The notes: generated by a model not told the origin, from the sequence alone. Positions 24,321 to 33,826 are shown, counted from the first letter of the stretch. The stretch is 64,000 bases of DNA from Abiotrophia sp965245735 (GCA_965245735.1 CBDFAX010000002.1:56724-120723); one strand, 5' to 3'. Numbers and translations: made by a program.

Positions 24321-25082
24321 TTAGCCGAAGCGGCCTGAGATGTAGTCATTGGTCCGTTGATCGTGTGGATCGGTAAAGATTTGGGCGGTGTCGCCAAATT
24401 CCACTACTTCCCCTGATAGGAAGAAGGCCGTCTTGTCCGAAATACGGGCTGCTTGTTGCATGTTGTGGGTCACAATCACGATGGCATAGCGGTCCTTGAG
24501 TTCCTGAATCAAGTCTTCGATTTTGTTGGTCGAAATAGGGTCCAGGGCTGAAGTCGGCTCGTCCATAAGTAGGACTTCAGGGTCATTAGCGATGGCTCTG
24601 GCAATGCAAATCCGTTGTTGTTGCCCCCCTGATAATTCAGTGGCATTGGAATGCAACTTGTCCTTAACCATATCCCAGATAGCCGCCCCCTTAAGGCTGT
24701 TCTCGACAATTTCATCTAGGACTTGGCTGTCCTTAATGCCGTGAGTACGTGGCCCGTAGGCAATATTGTCATAGATAGACTTAGGAAAAGGGTTGGGTTG
24801 CTGGAAGACCATGCCCACTTGCTTACGCAGTTGGGTGACATCATAGTTCTTACTATAGATATTCTTGCCGTCCAGTTCAATCAGGCCTTCTACGCGGGCG
24901 CTAGGCACCAAGTCCTGCATGCGGTTGAGGGTCTTAAGGAAGGTGGACTTGCCGCAACCTGATGGGCCGATAAAGCTAGTCACGACCTTGTCTTCCAGTT
25001 GCATATTGACGTTTTTTAGGGCATGAAAATCTCCATAATAGAGATTGAGATTGGTAACATTAAACTTGTATGGCTGAGTCAT
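24321..25082 (-). CDS. pstB: Phosphate ABC transporter ATP-binding protein PstB
   Basis: ATPase driving phosphate import through PstCA. 253 residues: Walker A GPSGCGKSTFLK, the PstB-typical FQQPNPFPKSIYDNIAYGPR after it, signature ELSGGQQQR and Walker B VLLMDEPTSALDP. One base separates the pstA stop and the pstB start, so expression is coupled. Confidence 0.97.
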   Translation of the reverse strand: MTQPYKFNVTNLNLYYGDFHALKNVNMQLEDKVVTSFIGPSGCGKSTFLKTLNRMQDLVPSARVEGLIELDGKNIYSKNYDVTQLRKQVGMVFQQPNPFPKSIYDNIAYGPRTHGIKDSQVLDEIVENSLKGAAIWDMVKDKLHSNATELSGGQQQRICIARAIANDPEVLLMDEPTSALDPISTNKIEDLIQELKDRYAIVIVTHNMQQAARISDKTAFFLSGEVVEFGDTAQIFTDPHDQRTNDYISGRFG

Positions 25083-25083
25083 C

Positions 25084-25902
25084 TTAATTTCCTCCTCGGC
25101 TTAAGCGACGCCCAATGTAGCTCGATAAGCCGTTAATTGCTAGTACTAAGAGAATAATGACGGTCCCGGTCGCATAGGCTTCCTTAAGGTGAAGCCCTTC
25201 TGACGAGAGCACGTACATGTGTAGGGACAGGGTCCGAGAACTGGACATGAGGCTGGATGGCAGACCGGTCGCCGACCCTAAGGTAAAGAGCAAGGCAGCC
25301 GTTTCCCCGACAATCCGCCCGACGGCCAGAATGACCCCTTGCAGGATGGCTGGCATAGCCACAGGCAGGACGACGGTGAAAATGGTCCGTAATTTGCCGG
25401 CACCTAGGGCCAAACTCCCCATACGCAGGGAATTATCGACCTGGAGCAGTCCTTCTTCCGTCGCCGAAATAATAATGGGCAGGACCATAATGACAATGGT
25501 CAGAATCCCGGCCAAAAGAGAAAACTGGAAACGTAGGTAGATAACGAAGAAAAGCATACCGAACAAGCCATAAACAATGGACGGCACGGCTGCCAAGGTG
25601 TCCGTAGCCAGACGAATAACTTTGACTACTCGTGATTTGCGGTCAGCGTACTCTACCAGGTAGAAGCCGGTAAAGACACCAATGGGGGTGGCAATAGCCA
25701 GGGACAGGCCGACCGTAATCAAGGTCGAAATCAAAGCGGGCGTCAAGGACAGATTGTCCGTCGTGTAGTCCCAGGCGAAGAGGCTAGGCGTTAAGGCGCC
25801 AAGCCCATTCCAGACAATAAAACCTACAATGAAGGCCAACATGCCCAAGGTGAAGGCAGCCGAAGCATAAATCAGCCACTTAACCCAAGTAAGCTTTCGC
25901 AT
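25084..25902 (-). CDS. pstA: Phosphate ABC transporter permease PstA
   Basis: Inner membrane channel subunit. 272 residues, about six membrane segments. The EAA-type ATPase-docking loop is near RMGSLALGAGKLRTIFTVVL, and the family segment LATDTLAAVPSIVYGLFGML is present. Its first base overlaps the pstC stop by one base. Confidence 0.95.
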   Translation of the reverse strand: MRKLTWVKWLIYASAAFTLGMLAFIVGFIVWNGLGALTPSLFAWDYTTDNLSLTPALISTLITVGLSLAIATPIGVFTGFYLVEYADRKSRVVKVIRLATDTLAAVPSIVYGLFGMLFFVIYLRFQFSLLAGILTIVIMVLPIIISATEEGLLQVDNSLRMGSLALGAGKLRTIFTVVLPVAMPAILQGVILAVGRIVGETAALLFTLGSATGLPSSLMSSSRTLSLHMYVLSSEGLHLKEAYATGTVIILLVLAINGLSSYIGRRLSRGGN

Positions 25903-26762
25903 TAGTGTTTACCCCCTTTGTTTTTAACCCGGGTGAAGAAGAGGTTAATAATCAGAATGAAGACGAAGAGCACCACGGCAGTCGCAATCAAAGCTTCCCG
26001 GTGTTGGCCAGTCGCGTAGGCCATTTCCATGACGATGTTGGTCGTCAAGGTCCGAACCCCTTGGTTAAGTTCCGTTGGAATACGTGGCTGGTTGCCCGCC
26101 ACCAGGATGACGGCCATGGTTTCCCCGATAGCCCGGCCAATCCCAAGGATAATGGCTGACAAAATGCCGTTTTTAGCAGCTGGCACCACGACCGTCAGGA
26201 TGGCCCGCTCGTGGGTGGTTCCTAGGCCGATGGCCCCTTGATAATAGGACTTAGGGACATTACGAATGGCTGATTCCGATAACCCGATAATAGTGGGCAG
26301 GATCATAATGCCTAGCAGGAGCGAGGCTGTCACCATATTCATACCCGACCGGCCCATCAGCCGGAAGAAAGGCACGAAGATTTGGAGGGCGAAGAAACCA
26401 TAGACAATGGAAGGGATGGCCGCCATCAGGTTAATGGCCGACTTGGCATAGCGATAGTAACGCTCTGGACAGTAGAAGACCATGTAGACGGCCGTCAGCA
26501 CCCCGATGGGCACCCCAATCAGGATGGCGCCTCCTGTGACAATCAGGGATCCGACAATCATGGGCAGAATGCCAAACTCAGGCTGACTGGCCGTTGGCCG
26601 CCAGTTGGTCCCTGTCAGAAATTCCCAGACTCCCTGTCGCAGAATGAAGGGCAGACCCCCGGAGAAGATAAAGTAAAAGATCAGGATAATAGATAAGACC
26701 GAGATCAATGCCGAAATCAAGAAGACATACTTCATGACGGTCTCACGTAGATCACGTTTCAT
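25902..26762 (-). CDS. pstC: Phosphate ABC transporter permease PstC
   Basis: Second channel subunit, 286 residues, about six membrane segments, with NLMAAIPSIVYGFFALQIFV and the docking loop around GAIGLGTTHERAILTVVVP. It is the first gene of the operon here; a TATAAT lies about 60 bp upstream (26824-26829) without a clear -35, which would fit an activator-dependent (PhoP-like) promoter. No pstS precedes it. Confidence 0.95.
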   Translation of the reverse strand: MKRDLRETVMKYVFLISALISVLSIILIFYFIFSGGLPFILRQGVWEFLTGTNWRPTASQPEFGILPMIVGSLIVTGGAILIGVPIGVLTAVYMVFYCPERYYRYAKSAINLMAAIPSIVYGFFALQIFVPFFRLMGRSGMNMVTASLLLGIMILPTIIGLSESAIRNVPKSYYQGAIGLGTTHERAILTVVVPAAKNGILSAIILGIGRAIGETMAVILVAGNQPRIPTELNQGVRTLTTNIVMEMAYATGQHREALIATAVVLFVFILIINLFFTRVKNKGGKH

Positions 26763-26890
26763 AGTGGTAACTCCTATAGTATTAATTCAAATATGCGAGG
26801 TCTAGACAAGCGAACTCTCTTCCATTATACACAAACTTTGACTGCCTTGCCTAGCGGGACGAAGCATCTTGTGCTTAAGTCAGCACAAGA

Positions 26891-26920
26891 AAAGGACCAG
26901 AAGTTAACTTCCGGTCCTTT
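26891..26920 (-). terminator. Terminator of the polysaccharide deacetylase gene
   Basis: AAAGGACCGGAAG and CTTCTGGTCCTTT (minus strand) pair around TTAA, followed by TCTTGTG. Confidence 0.8.
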
Positions 26921-26923
26921 GGC

Positions 26924-28372
26924 TTAGTAATAGTAATAACCTAGATCGTTCTGCTGTGGCATGACGAAGTGATAGCCTTTCTCCTTGAAGATAGGAATGA
27001 GGACATCAATGGCTTCCACTGTGGAGATGTGGGTATCGTGCATGAGAATCACCGACTTAGGTTGCAAGTGGCTCAAGACCTGCTCGATAATCATGTCCTT
27101 GTCGTGGCTCTTCCAGTCCTCGGAGTCCACGTTCCAGACAATCGACGTCATAGGTTGTAGGAGGTCTACTACCCGCTTACCCCCACTCCCGAATGGTAGG
27201 CGGTAGAGGGTTGGGGTGACACCCGTCGCTTCTTGAATGGCTTCTTGGGCGTATTGAATTTGCTTCTTAACCCCTTCATCTGACTCCTTGGCCATGTCCG
27301 GGTGGGTATAAGTGTGGTTGCCGATTTGGTGGCCGGCATCTCGCACCTTACGGGCAATCTCAGGATACTTCTCGACGAAGCCCCCCATCATGAAGAAGGT
27401 AGCCTTCACCTGGTGCTTATCTAAGACTTCCAGTAACTTCTCTGTCACTTCTGGGTTAGGACCATCGTCAAAAGTTAGACTGATCAGTTTACGGTGGTCA
27501 ATGGCAGAGCCTGACAAGCCGTCTGCTAGGCTAGCACAAGACCAGAGGGCCTCAATGCTTTCCTTGGATAAGTTATCGTCGGTGGCATTTTTAGCTACTG
27601 CCTTGGCGAAGTCTTTGGTCTTATCCTTGAGTTGGTCGCTCAAGTCCTGGGCATCGGTATGAGCCTCAATCTTTTGGATATCTTGCTCGATGGCCTGGAG
27701 AGTGGCCACGTTCGTGTCCACCGTCGCTTGGTCGACGGTCGTCCCCAAGGACAAGTCACTAATCGCCGCCGTTACCTTATCTTTCAAAGTAAAGACTTGG
27801 TCGGCCTCCGCAATCAGTTCTTGGATGGCTTGGCCTAGGGCATCTTGTTTACCAACCTTAGTCACCGATTCGTTGCCAGCCACGGTCTTAACCGTCTCGG
27901 CCGTCACCCCCTCAGCTAGTTTGGCCTTGTGGTTGACTTGGTTACCTTGAATGAGGGCTTGGTCGCTAGAATAGAGCTGGCCCAAGGCTTGAATGGCTTG
28001 ATAACGAGCTTCGGCCGCCTGGTAGTCCTGCATCAGTCGATAACCTGACCAGCCACCTAGAGCTTGCACCTTAGACTTAGCCGCCTCTAGCTTACTTGTT
28101 GAGATATCTTGAGCTAGGAAGTCTCGTTGTGGGCTTAGGTAGAGGTCTTGAATAGCACTTTCGGCTGCTTGGATGGCCAGGGTCGAACCCCCACGAATGA
28201 GAGGGAAAGCCACCCAGGCTAGCACTAGCACTGCGATAGCTCCCGCTAAGAGGGTCAAGCCTGTCCGGGTTGCCCGTTTTCTCAAGGCCGCTGAGTCACT
28301 GGCAGGGCTAGGACTGGTCTCTTCTGAAGGTTTAATTGGATCTTGCTTGCTTACTTGTTCTTGGTCTGACAT
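26924..28372 (-). CDS. Membrane-anchored polysaccharide (peptidoglycan) deacetylase, PgdA-like
   Basis: Predicted to deacetylate GlcNAc of peptidoglycan or another wall glycan outside the cell, which raises lysozyme resistance in related bacteria. 482 residues: a charged cytoplasmic N-terminus, one membrane helix (about 37-59), an extracellular helical region (65-285) and a NodB domain from ~290. Catalytic motifs are visible: TFDDGP with Asp302-Asp303, NHTYTH with His353 and His357, RLPFGSGG, DSEDW and ILMHD. The C-terminus ends in four tyrosines. Single gene with its own terminator. Confidence 0.88.
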   Translation of the reverse strand: MSDQEQVSKQDPIKPSEETSPSPASDSAALRKRATRTGLTLLAGAIAVLVLAWVAFPLIRGGSTLAIQAAESAIQDLYLSPQRDFLAQDISTSKLEAAKSKVQALGGWSGYRLMQDYQAAEARYQAIQALGQLYSSDQALIQGNQVNHKAKLAEGVTAETVKTVAGNESVTKVGKQDALGQAIQELIAEADQVFTLKDKVTAAISDLSLGTTVDQATVDTNVATLQAIEQDIQKIEAHTDAQDLSDQLKDKTKDFAKAVAKNATDDNLSKESIEALWSCASLADGLSGSAIDHRKLISLTFDDGPNPEVTEKLLEVLDKHQVKATFFMMGGFVEKYPEIARKVRDAGHQIGNHTYTHPDMAKESDEGVKKQIQYAQEAIQEATGVTPTLYRLPFGSGGKRVVDLLQPMTSIVWNVDSEDWKSHDKDMIIEQVLSHLQPKSVILMHDTHISTVEAIDVLIPIFKEKGYHFVMPQQNDLGYYYY

Positions 28373-28411
28373 GTCAAATCCGTCCTCTTCAACAATAATT
28401 TTTGAATTATT

Positions 28412-29959
28412 TTATACAAATGGTGCAACAATCCGTAAGACAGCATCCCATAGCATACCAGTCAAGGTATTACGGGTATCTGCCAGGGTGATTTGGCGAG
28501 CTTGGGCTTGAGTGGCCAGGAAGTCCGCCTTGATGGTTGGAATAACTGGATGATCGTATAACATAGCGCTCAACTCAAAGTGCAGATAGAGGGAGCGGTA
28601 GTCCAGGTTAATGGTCCCCACACTGGCCAGGCGATCGTCTGCCACAAAGGTCTTGGCATGGAGGAAGCCCGGGCTGAATTCATAAATCTTAACCCCTGCT
28701 TCAATCAAGGGACGATAGTAAGAACGGGTCATGCGGAAGACCATCTTCTTATCCGGAATACCCGGTGTCATGAGGCGGACATCCACCCCACGTCTAGCCG
28801 CCAGGGTCATAGCCGTCTGCAATTCATAGGAAATAACCAGATAAGGCGTATAGATATAGACATAATCCTGGGCAATATTGAGCATATCACGATAGACATT
28901 CTCACCTAGAGGCTCATTGTCCAAAGGCGTGTCCCCATATACTTGGACAAAGCCCTGAGAAGGATCAGCTAGTGTTAACGCCCGCTCCGCTAGGGTGTCA
29001 TCTTTGAAGGTTTCATAGTTAATGTCCTTCTTAGGATAGAAGGCATTCCACATATCTAGGAAGAGCGTGGCCAAACTCCAGACACCTGGTCCTTCCAGGC
29101 GAATCAAGTTATCCTTCCAATAGCCAAAACGTTCGATTTCATTAATATATTCATCGGCTAGGTTCATGCCACCTGTAAAGCCCACCTTGCCGTCGACGAC
29201 CACAATTTTACGGTGATCACGGTTGTTAACGGCCAGCGAAATCACCGGCGTAAAGGGATTGAACTGCAGGCACTTAATACCGATGGCCTCCATTTGCGCG
29301 ACAAAGTCGCTAGGCAGGGTGGTTAAGCAACCAAAGTCATCATAGATTACCCGGACCTCCACTCCTTGGTCAGCCTTTTGCGCTAAGACTTCGAAGACCT
29401 GATCCATGAAGAGGCCTGGATTCATAATGAAAAATTCAAGCAATATATAGCGTTCCGCCGACCGCAAAGCCTCCAAAAGAGGCTCCAAGGCCAACTCACC
29501 CGCGGCGTAGTAATCCACTTGGGTGTCACCATAGACCGGTAAATTAGAGGTCTGTTCTATATAATAGCTGAGGCTGGCCAGACGGGAGTCCTGCTCTAAC
29601 AAGTGAGGATATGCCCCTGACACAGCTTGGCCGTAATCTTTGGCCACCTGGTTGGCTACCTGGGCTGCCATGTGTCGGCTAGGCCGCTTGTTACCGAAGA
29701 GGGCATAGAAGAGCCCACCGAAGATAGGCAAAAGGCCCATTAAGATAATCCAGCTCATACGATAGGCCGGGTTCTCGTTCTTACGAATCAGGTATAAGGT
29801 CATAATAACGGTAAAGACCCGTAGCAGGGCATCCAGCACCAAGGAGTAATCGATGATGTTGAGAAAGACCGTGGCAAACCAGACTAACTGAATCAGAATC
29901 AGAAGGGTCGTTACCAGGGCCCGCCCAGTAGTAAAACGACCACGGAGTTTTTTAATCAC
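28412..29959 (-). CDS. cls: Cardiolipin synthase
   Basis: Membrane phospholipase-D-type enzyme that joins two phosphatidylglycerols into cardiolipin. 515 residues: two N-terminal membrane helices (about 12-35 and 65-88) and two HKD motifs, HRKIVVVDG (His249, Lys251, Asp256) and HAKTFVADD (His434, Lys436, Asp441). The start is a GTG overlapping the upstream acetyltransferase gene by eight bases. Confidence 0.95.
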   Translation of the reverse strand: MIKKLRGRFTTGRALVTTLLILIQLVWFATVFLNIIDYSLVLDALLRVFTVIMTLYLIRKNENPAYRMSWIILMGLLPIFGGLFYALFGNKRPSRHMAAQVANQVAKDYGQAVSGAYPHLLEQDSRLASLSYYIEQTSNLPVYGDTQVDYYAAGELALEPLLEALRSAERYILLEFFIMNPGLFMDQVFEVLAQKADQGVEVRVIYDDFGCLTTLPSDFVAQMEAIGIKCLQFNPFTPVISLAVNNRDHRKIVVVDGKVGFTGGMNLADEYINEIERFGYWKDNLIRLEGPGVWSLATLFLDMWNAFYPKKDINYETFKDDTLAERALTLADPSQGFVQVYGDTPLDNEPLGENVYRDMLNIAQDYVYIYTPYLVISYELQTAMTLAARRGVDVRLMTPGIPDKKMVFRMTRSYYRPLIEAGVKIYEFSPGFLHAKTFVADDRLASVGTINLDYRSLYLHFELSAMLYDHPVIPTIKADFLATQAQARQITLADTRNTLTGMLWDAVLRIVAPFV

Positions 29960-30584
29960 GGTCCCCCTCCTCTGCTACCTTGCTAGCAAAGTAGTCAGCC
30001 TCGACCGCCTCCCAATGCAGGCGCTCCTCCTGACCTAAGGTTCGGATAATACGGGCTGGGTTGCCTGCCGCTAGCACATCAGCCGGTAGGTCCTTGGTGA
30101 CGATCGAACCTGAAGCCACGACCGTGCGAGGGCCAATGGTCACGCCAGGATTGACCACCACATTGCCACCTAGCCAGCACTCATCGCCAATGGTGATGGG
30201 CTTAGCCAGTTCAATCACGCGGTTGCGGACGCCAGCATCCAAGGGATGAGTCGCCGTATAGAGACTGACCCGAGGCCCAAACATGACATTGCGGCCAATC
30301 GTAATCGGCGCCACGTCCAACATAATACAATCAAAGTTGGCATAGAAATACTCTCCCACTGAGATATTGCAACCATAGTCCACATAGAAGGGAGACTCAA
30401 TGTGGCAGCGTTGGCCAATTGCTGAAAAGGTATCTTTGAGAATCTGATAACGAGCTTCCTTTTCCGTCCGCGACAAGGCGTTGTAACGCTCCATCGCCAA
30501 ACGCCCCTTGAGGCCCAGTTGTCGCAACTCCATGTCTGATGGATCATAAGCTTGCCCAGAAATCATTCGTTCATATTCGCGCAT
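29952..30584 (-). CDS. Sugar O-acetyltransferase (maltose/galactoside acetyltransferase family)
   Basis: Hexapeptide-repeat acetyl-CoA-dependent transferase, 210 residues. An N-terminal Mac domain (MREYERMISGQAYDPSD) precedes a left-handed beta-helix with the catalytic His in SLYTATHPLD and the LGGNVVVNPGVTIG turns. These enzymes acetylate free sugars such as maltose or galactosides; the natural substrate here is unknown. Coupled to the cls gene by an 8-bp overlap. Confidence 0.88.
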   Translation of the reverse strand: MREYERMISGQAYDPSDMELRQLGLKGRLAMERYNALSRTEKEARYQILKDTFSAIGQRCHIESPFYVDYGCNISVGEYFYANFDCIMLDVAPITIGRNVMFGPRVSLYTATHPLDAGVRNRVIELAKPITIGDECWLGGNVVVNPGVTIGPRTVVASGSIVTKDLPADVLAAGNPARIIRTLGQEERLHWEAVEADYFASKVAEEGDRD

Positions 30585-30655
30585 AGTAGTATCCCCCTTC
30601 TTAAGCTACTCCCTTCTATTATACCCGATGACGCCCCTTTGAAACAACTCTAAAT

Positions 30656-30687
30656 ACCAAAAATGTGCGCTTAAATGCACACTTTTA
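30656..30687 (-). terminator. Second terminator after transketolase
   Basis: On the minus strand AAAAGTGTGC pairs with GCGCACATTTTT around a short AT loop, about 20 bp after the first terminator. Confidence 0.5.
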
Positions 30688-30703
30688 CCCCCCTCTCGCC
30701 ATA

Positions 30704-30736
30704 GAAAAAAGGGCTGGAAGTTACCTTCCAACCCTC
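30704..30736 (-). terminator. Terminator of transketolase
   Basis: On the minus strand GGGTTGGAAG and CTTCCAGCCC pair around GTAA, followed by TTTTTTC. Confidence 0.85.
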
Positions 30737-30748
30737 TTATTTTTTAGC

Positions 30749-32755
30749 TTATTTACCGAAAGCTTCTAAGTAACGTGCCACCACGTTTTCTACTGTGAAG
30801 CCGAATTGAGCCATAACTTGGTCAGCTGGACCTGATGCCCCGAAGCCATCAATCCCCACCGTGACGCCGTCTAAGCCGACATATTTTTGCCAACCGAAGG
30901 TTGACGCCATTTCAACAGACAGACGGTTGCGAACAGCATTTGGCAAGACAGATTCCTTGTAAGCTGCATCTTGCTCGTCGAAGCGGTTGAAGGCTGGGAA
31001 GGATACAACGGATACATCCACACCGTGTTCTTCACGTAATTTAGCTTGAGCCGCGACCGCTAAGGCTACTTCAGAACCAGAAGCCAGGAGTAAACCAGCA
31101 GGTACTTGACCTTGAGCTGGAGATGCCACGTAAGCCCCTTTACGTACGCCTTCTTCTGCCAAGGTTTGGCTATTAGCCAAGACTGGCAAGTTTTGACGAG
31201 TTAAGACTAACATACTTGGACGAGTTTGTTCTTCTAATGCAACCTTCCAAGCCACATAAGTCTCGTTAACGTCTGCTGGACGGAAGACGTTGAGGTTAGG
31301 TAAGGCACGGAAAGCAGCCAATTGTTCAATTGGTTCGTGGGTTGGGCCGTCTTCCCCAACTGCGATTGAGTCATGTGTCATGACATAGATAACTGGCAAT
31401 TGAGAGAGAGCAGCCAAACGTACTGCGGCCTTGAGGTAGTCAGTGAAGACGAAGAAGGTCCCGCCGTAAATCTTAGACCCACCATGGAGGGCTACCCCGT
31501 TCATAGCAGCTGCCATGCCAAATTCACGTACCCCAAACCAGATGTTGCGGCCTGCGTAGTTGTCAGGCATGAAGTCTTGTTCTTGGCTGTTCATGGTCTT
31601 GTTAGAACCAGATAAGTCAGCAGAGCCACCCCATAGGAAAGGCACTCCTTGGCCTAAGGCTTGGATGGCCTTGAAGCTTGAGTTACGGCTTGCGTCAGCC
31701 GCTGTTTCTGGACCTACTAGTTTCAGGCCTGCATCATAGCCTTCTGGCAATTTACCTTGGAAGGCAGCGACTAAGGCAGCAGCCTTTTCAGGGTGAGCAG
31801 CCTTGTAAGCTTCAAACAACTGGTTCCAAGCTTCATTGGCTTTGGCGCCACGCGCTTGAACCTTTTCAGCGAAGACTTGTGCAGCTTCTTCTGGCACAGT
31901 GAAGGCAGGATAGTTCCAGCCGTATTTAGCCTTGGTTGCAGTCCAATCTTCTGCCCCTAAAGGAGCCCCGTGAACCTTGGCCGTCCCTTCGTTCTTAGAA
32001 CCAAAACCAATAACGGTTTTGATTTCGATGATCGTTGGTTGGCTAGTGTGCGCCTTAGCTGCTTCAATGGCAGCGGAAATAGCATTCAAGTCATTGCCAT
32101 CTTCCACGCGGAGATAGTGCCAACCTTGTGCTTCAAAACGGTCTTTGACATTTTCTACGAAAGCTTGCGATAAGTCCCCATCCAAGGAAATATCGTTAGA
32201 ATCGTAGAGCACTACTAATTTACCTAATTGGAGCTTACCGGCTAAGGAGCAGGCTTCATAGGCTACCCCTTCCATTAAGTCCCCGTCACCACAGAGGGCA
32301 TAGGTGTAGTGGTCGATCACTGGGAAGTCAGGCGTATTGTAAGTCGCGCCTAAGTGGGCTTCAGCCATGGCCATGCCGACAGCTGTCGCAATCCCTTGAC
32401 CTAAAGGACCAGAAGTCGCTTCTACCCCATGCGTGTGACCCACTTCTGGGTGACCAGGGGTCTTGCTACCTAATTGGCGGAAGTTCTTCAAGTCATCAAT
32501 GCTTACATCAAAGCCAGCAGTATGCAACAGGCTGTATAGTAAGGCTGAACCGTGGCCTGCACTGAGGATAAAACGGTCGCGGTTGAGCCAGCCAGAATCC
32601 TTAGCGTTAACATTCAAGTGGCCTGCCCACAAGGCATAAGCCATCGGTGCCGCCCCCATTGGTAAACCTGGGTGACCTGAATTAGCAGCCTCAATTTGGT
32701 CTACACTCAGGGTCCGTAAGGTATTGACGGCGAGTAAGTCTTTTTCATTAAACAT
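30749..32755 (-). CDS. tkt: Transketolase
   Basis: Thiamine-diphosphate enzyme of the pentose phosphate pathway, 668 residues from the ATG at 32755 (eight bases after AAAGGAG; the ATG two codons earlier is too close). It shows the N-terminal LSVDQIEAANSGHPGLPMGA, the ThDP motif GDGDLMEGVAYEA, and GEDGPTHEPIEQLAAFRALP in the pyrimidine domain. Monocistronic, with tandem terminators. Confidence 0.97.
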   Translation of the reverse strand: MFNEKDLLAVNTLRTLSVDQIEAANSGHPGLPMGAAPMAYALWAGHLNVNAKDSGWLNRDRFILSAGHGSALLYSLLHTAGFDVSIDDLKNFRQLGSKTPGHPEVGHTHGVEATSGPLGQGIATAVGMAMAEAHLGATYNTPDFPVIDHYTYALCGDGDLMEGVAYEACSLAGKLQLGKLVVLYDSNDISLDGDLSQAFVENVKDRFEAQGWHYLRVEDGNDLNAISAAIEAAKAHTSQPTIIEIKTVIGFGSKNEGTAKVHGAPLGAEDWTATKAKYGWNYPAFTVPEEAAQVFAEKVQARGAKANEAWNQLFEAYKAAHPEKAAALVAAFQGKLPEGYDAGLKLVGPETAADASRNSSFKAIQALGQGVPFLWGGSADLSGSNKTMNSQEQDFMPDNYAGRNIWFGVREFGMAAAMNGVALHGGSKIYGGTFFVFTDYLKAAVRLAALSQLPVIYVMTHDSIAVGEDGPTHEPIEQLAAFRALPNLNVFRPADVNETYVAWKVALEEQTRPSMLVLTRQNLPVLANSQTLAEEGVRKGAYVASPAQGQVPAGLLLASGSEVALAVAAQAKLREEHGVDVSVVSFPAFNRFDEQDAAYKESVLPNAVRNRLSVEMASTFGWQKYVGLDGVTVGIDGFGASGPADQVMAQFGFTVENVVARYLEAFGK

Positions 32756-32844
32756 GCGCATATCTCCTTTGCTTTGTTGCTTGCCTTTATTGTAACACGA
32801 ATCGGTCGAAAATCGAACAAATTAAATGTTCGAATGCTCAAAAA

Positions 32845-33456
32845 TCAATCGATTAACACCTGCCAACGCTCACCCGCCTGATAAGCCTCGTGGCAGAGCG
32901 CGATTTGTTGGTAGGAGCTTTTGGCTTCAAAGAGTTCCGGCAAGTCATCCGGAGCGAAAAATTCCGCCGCCAGGGTCTCGACATTGGCCTGGAAGTTTTG
33001 TGACCGGTAGTCACACTCGATGAAGCACTTGAGAATGGTTAAGGGATTATGACCTGGATTATGCAGATTACGGTCTTGGATCATAATCAGACGCTTAGCC
33101 TGACCGACGACACCCGCTTCTTCCCAAAGTTCCTTGAGGGCATTGGAAGTCAAGGTCTCCGTCACATCCATCCAGCCACCTGGCAGGGCCCAGCGCCCAT
33201 CGGCTTCCTGAACTAGCAGTATCTTTCCGTCGCGCCAGACCACCGCTCGGGTATCGACCTTAGGCGTCTGATAGCCATATTCGCCATCAAAGCCTAGGTC
33301 CAGCTGCGTCCGATCCAGGTTGGACCGTTGGGCAATCAATTCCTTGGCGATGACCTGAATCCGCTCATAGCGCTCGGTATCGAAGACATCCTTGGAATAG
33401 AAGACACCCGCTAAGCCAATGGCAATGAGTTCCTTTAACAAGACCAGTTCATCCAT
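32845..33456 (-). CDS. NUDIX hydrolase, ADP-ribose pyrophosphatase-like
   Basis: Predicted nucleoside-diphosphate-sugar hydrolase. The 203 residues begin with a helical N-terminal NUDIX-associated domain (1-62), followed by the NUDIX domain. The NUDIX box runs from GGWMDVTETL to KELWEEAGV (about 93-115), with Lys in place of the usual Arg of REUxEE. The substrate cannot be told from the sequence. Confidence 0.85.
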   Translation of the reverse strand: MDELVLLKELIAIGLAGVFYSKDVFDTERYERIQVIAKELIAQRSNLDRTQLDLGFDGEYGYQTPKVDTRAVVWRDGKILLVQEADGRWALPGGWMDVTETLTSNALKELWEEAGVVGQAKRLIMIQDRNLHNPGHNPLTILKCFIECDYRSQNFQANVETLAAEFFAPDDLPELFEAKSSYQQIALCHEAYQAGERWQVLID

Positions 33457-33479
33457 ACACCTTCTCCTCCCTCTCTACG

Positions 33480-33502
33480 AAAAAAGAGGCCCCAAGGGCC
33501 TC
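33480..33502 (-). terminator. Terminator of the small Cys-rich gene
   Basis: On the minus strand GAGGCCC-TTG-GGGCCTC followed by TTTTTTCG, 15 bp after the stop of the 58-codon gene and before the NUDIX start. Confidence 0.75.
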
Positions 33503-33516
33503 AGGGTCTTGCAAGA

Positions 33517-33693
33517 TTAGAATGAACCTTCGTCTTGCAAACCCCGAAGAAGTTCTTGGAAGGCTTCTTCAGAATCAACTACGTGGAAGGAGGTGCTGCA
33601 GCACCCTACACCACAATGACCATCCGCATGGTCTTGTGCGGCCAATTCTTCGTCTTCGATGTTTTCGATTTCTAATGGATTATCTTTTACCAT
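33517..33693 (-). CDS. 58-residue Cys-rich small protein, unknown function
   Basis: Found by hand on the minus strand. The ATG at 33693 follows GGAGG by seven bases. The acidic N-terminus (MVKDNPLEIENIEDEELAAQ) leads to a His/Cys cluster DHADGHCGVGCCSTS (about 21-35, three cysteines), then FHVVDSEEAFQELLRG and an acidic end. There is no signal peptide. It has its own promoter (33725-33753) and terminator. The Cys/His cluster suggests metal or Fe-S binding or a modified peptide, but I do not recognise a family. Confidence 0.7.
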   Translation of the reverse strand: MVKDNPLEIENIEDEELAAQDHADGHCGVGCCSTSFHVVDSEEAFQELLRGLQDEGSF

Positions 33694-33724
33694 AATACCG
33701 CCTCCGGTTGCTTTTGATAACGCT

Positions 33725-33753
33725 ATTATACCAAATTTATCAGGCCTTGTATA
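33725..33753 (-). promoter_or_regulatory. Promoter of the small Cys-rich gene
   Basis: On the minus strand TATACA, a 17-nt spacer and a perfect TATAAT, ~30 bp before the start codon. Confidence 0.6.
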
Positions 33754-33789
33754 GAGACACGCTTAATCCGAACTAGTCAGGCCCAATCA

Positions 33790-33821
33790 AAAAGGGACAG
33801 GAAGTCGCCTTCCCGTCCCCT
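33790..33821 (-). terminator. Terminator of ccrZ-trmB
   Basis: On the minus strand GGGACGGGAAG and CTTCCTGTCCC pair around GCGA, followed by TTTTTGATT. Confidence 0.85.
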
Positions 33822-33826
33822 GAGTC

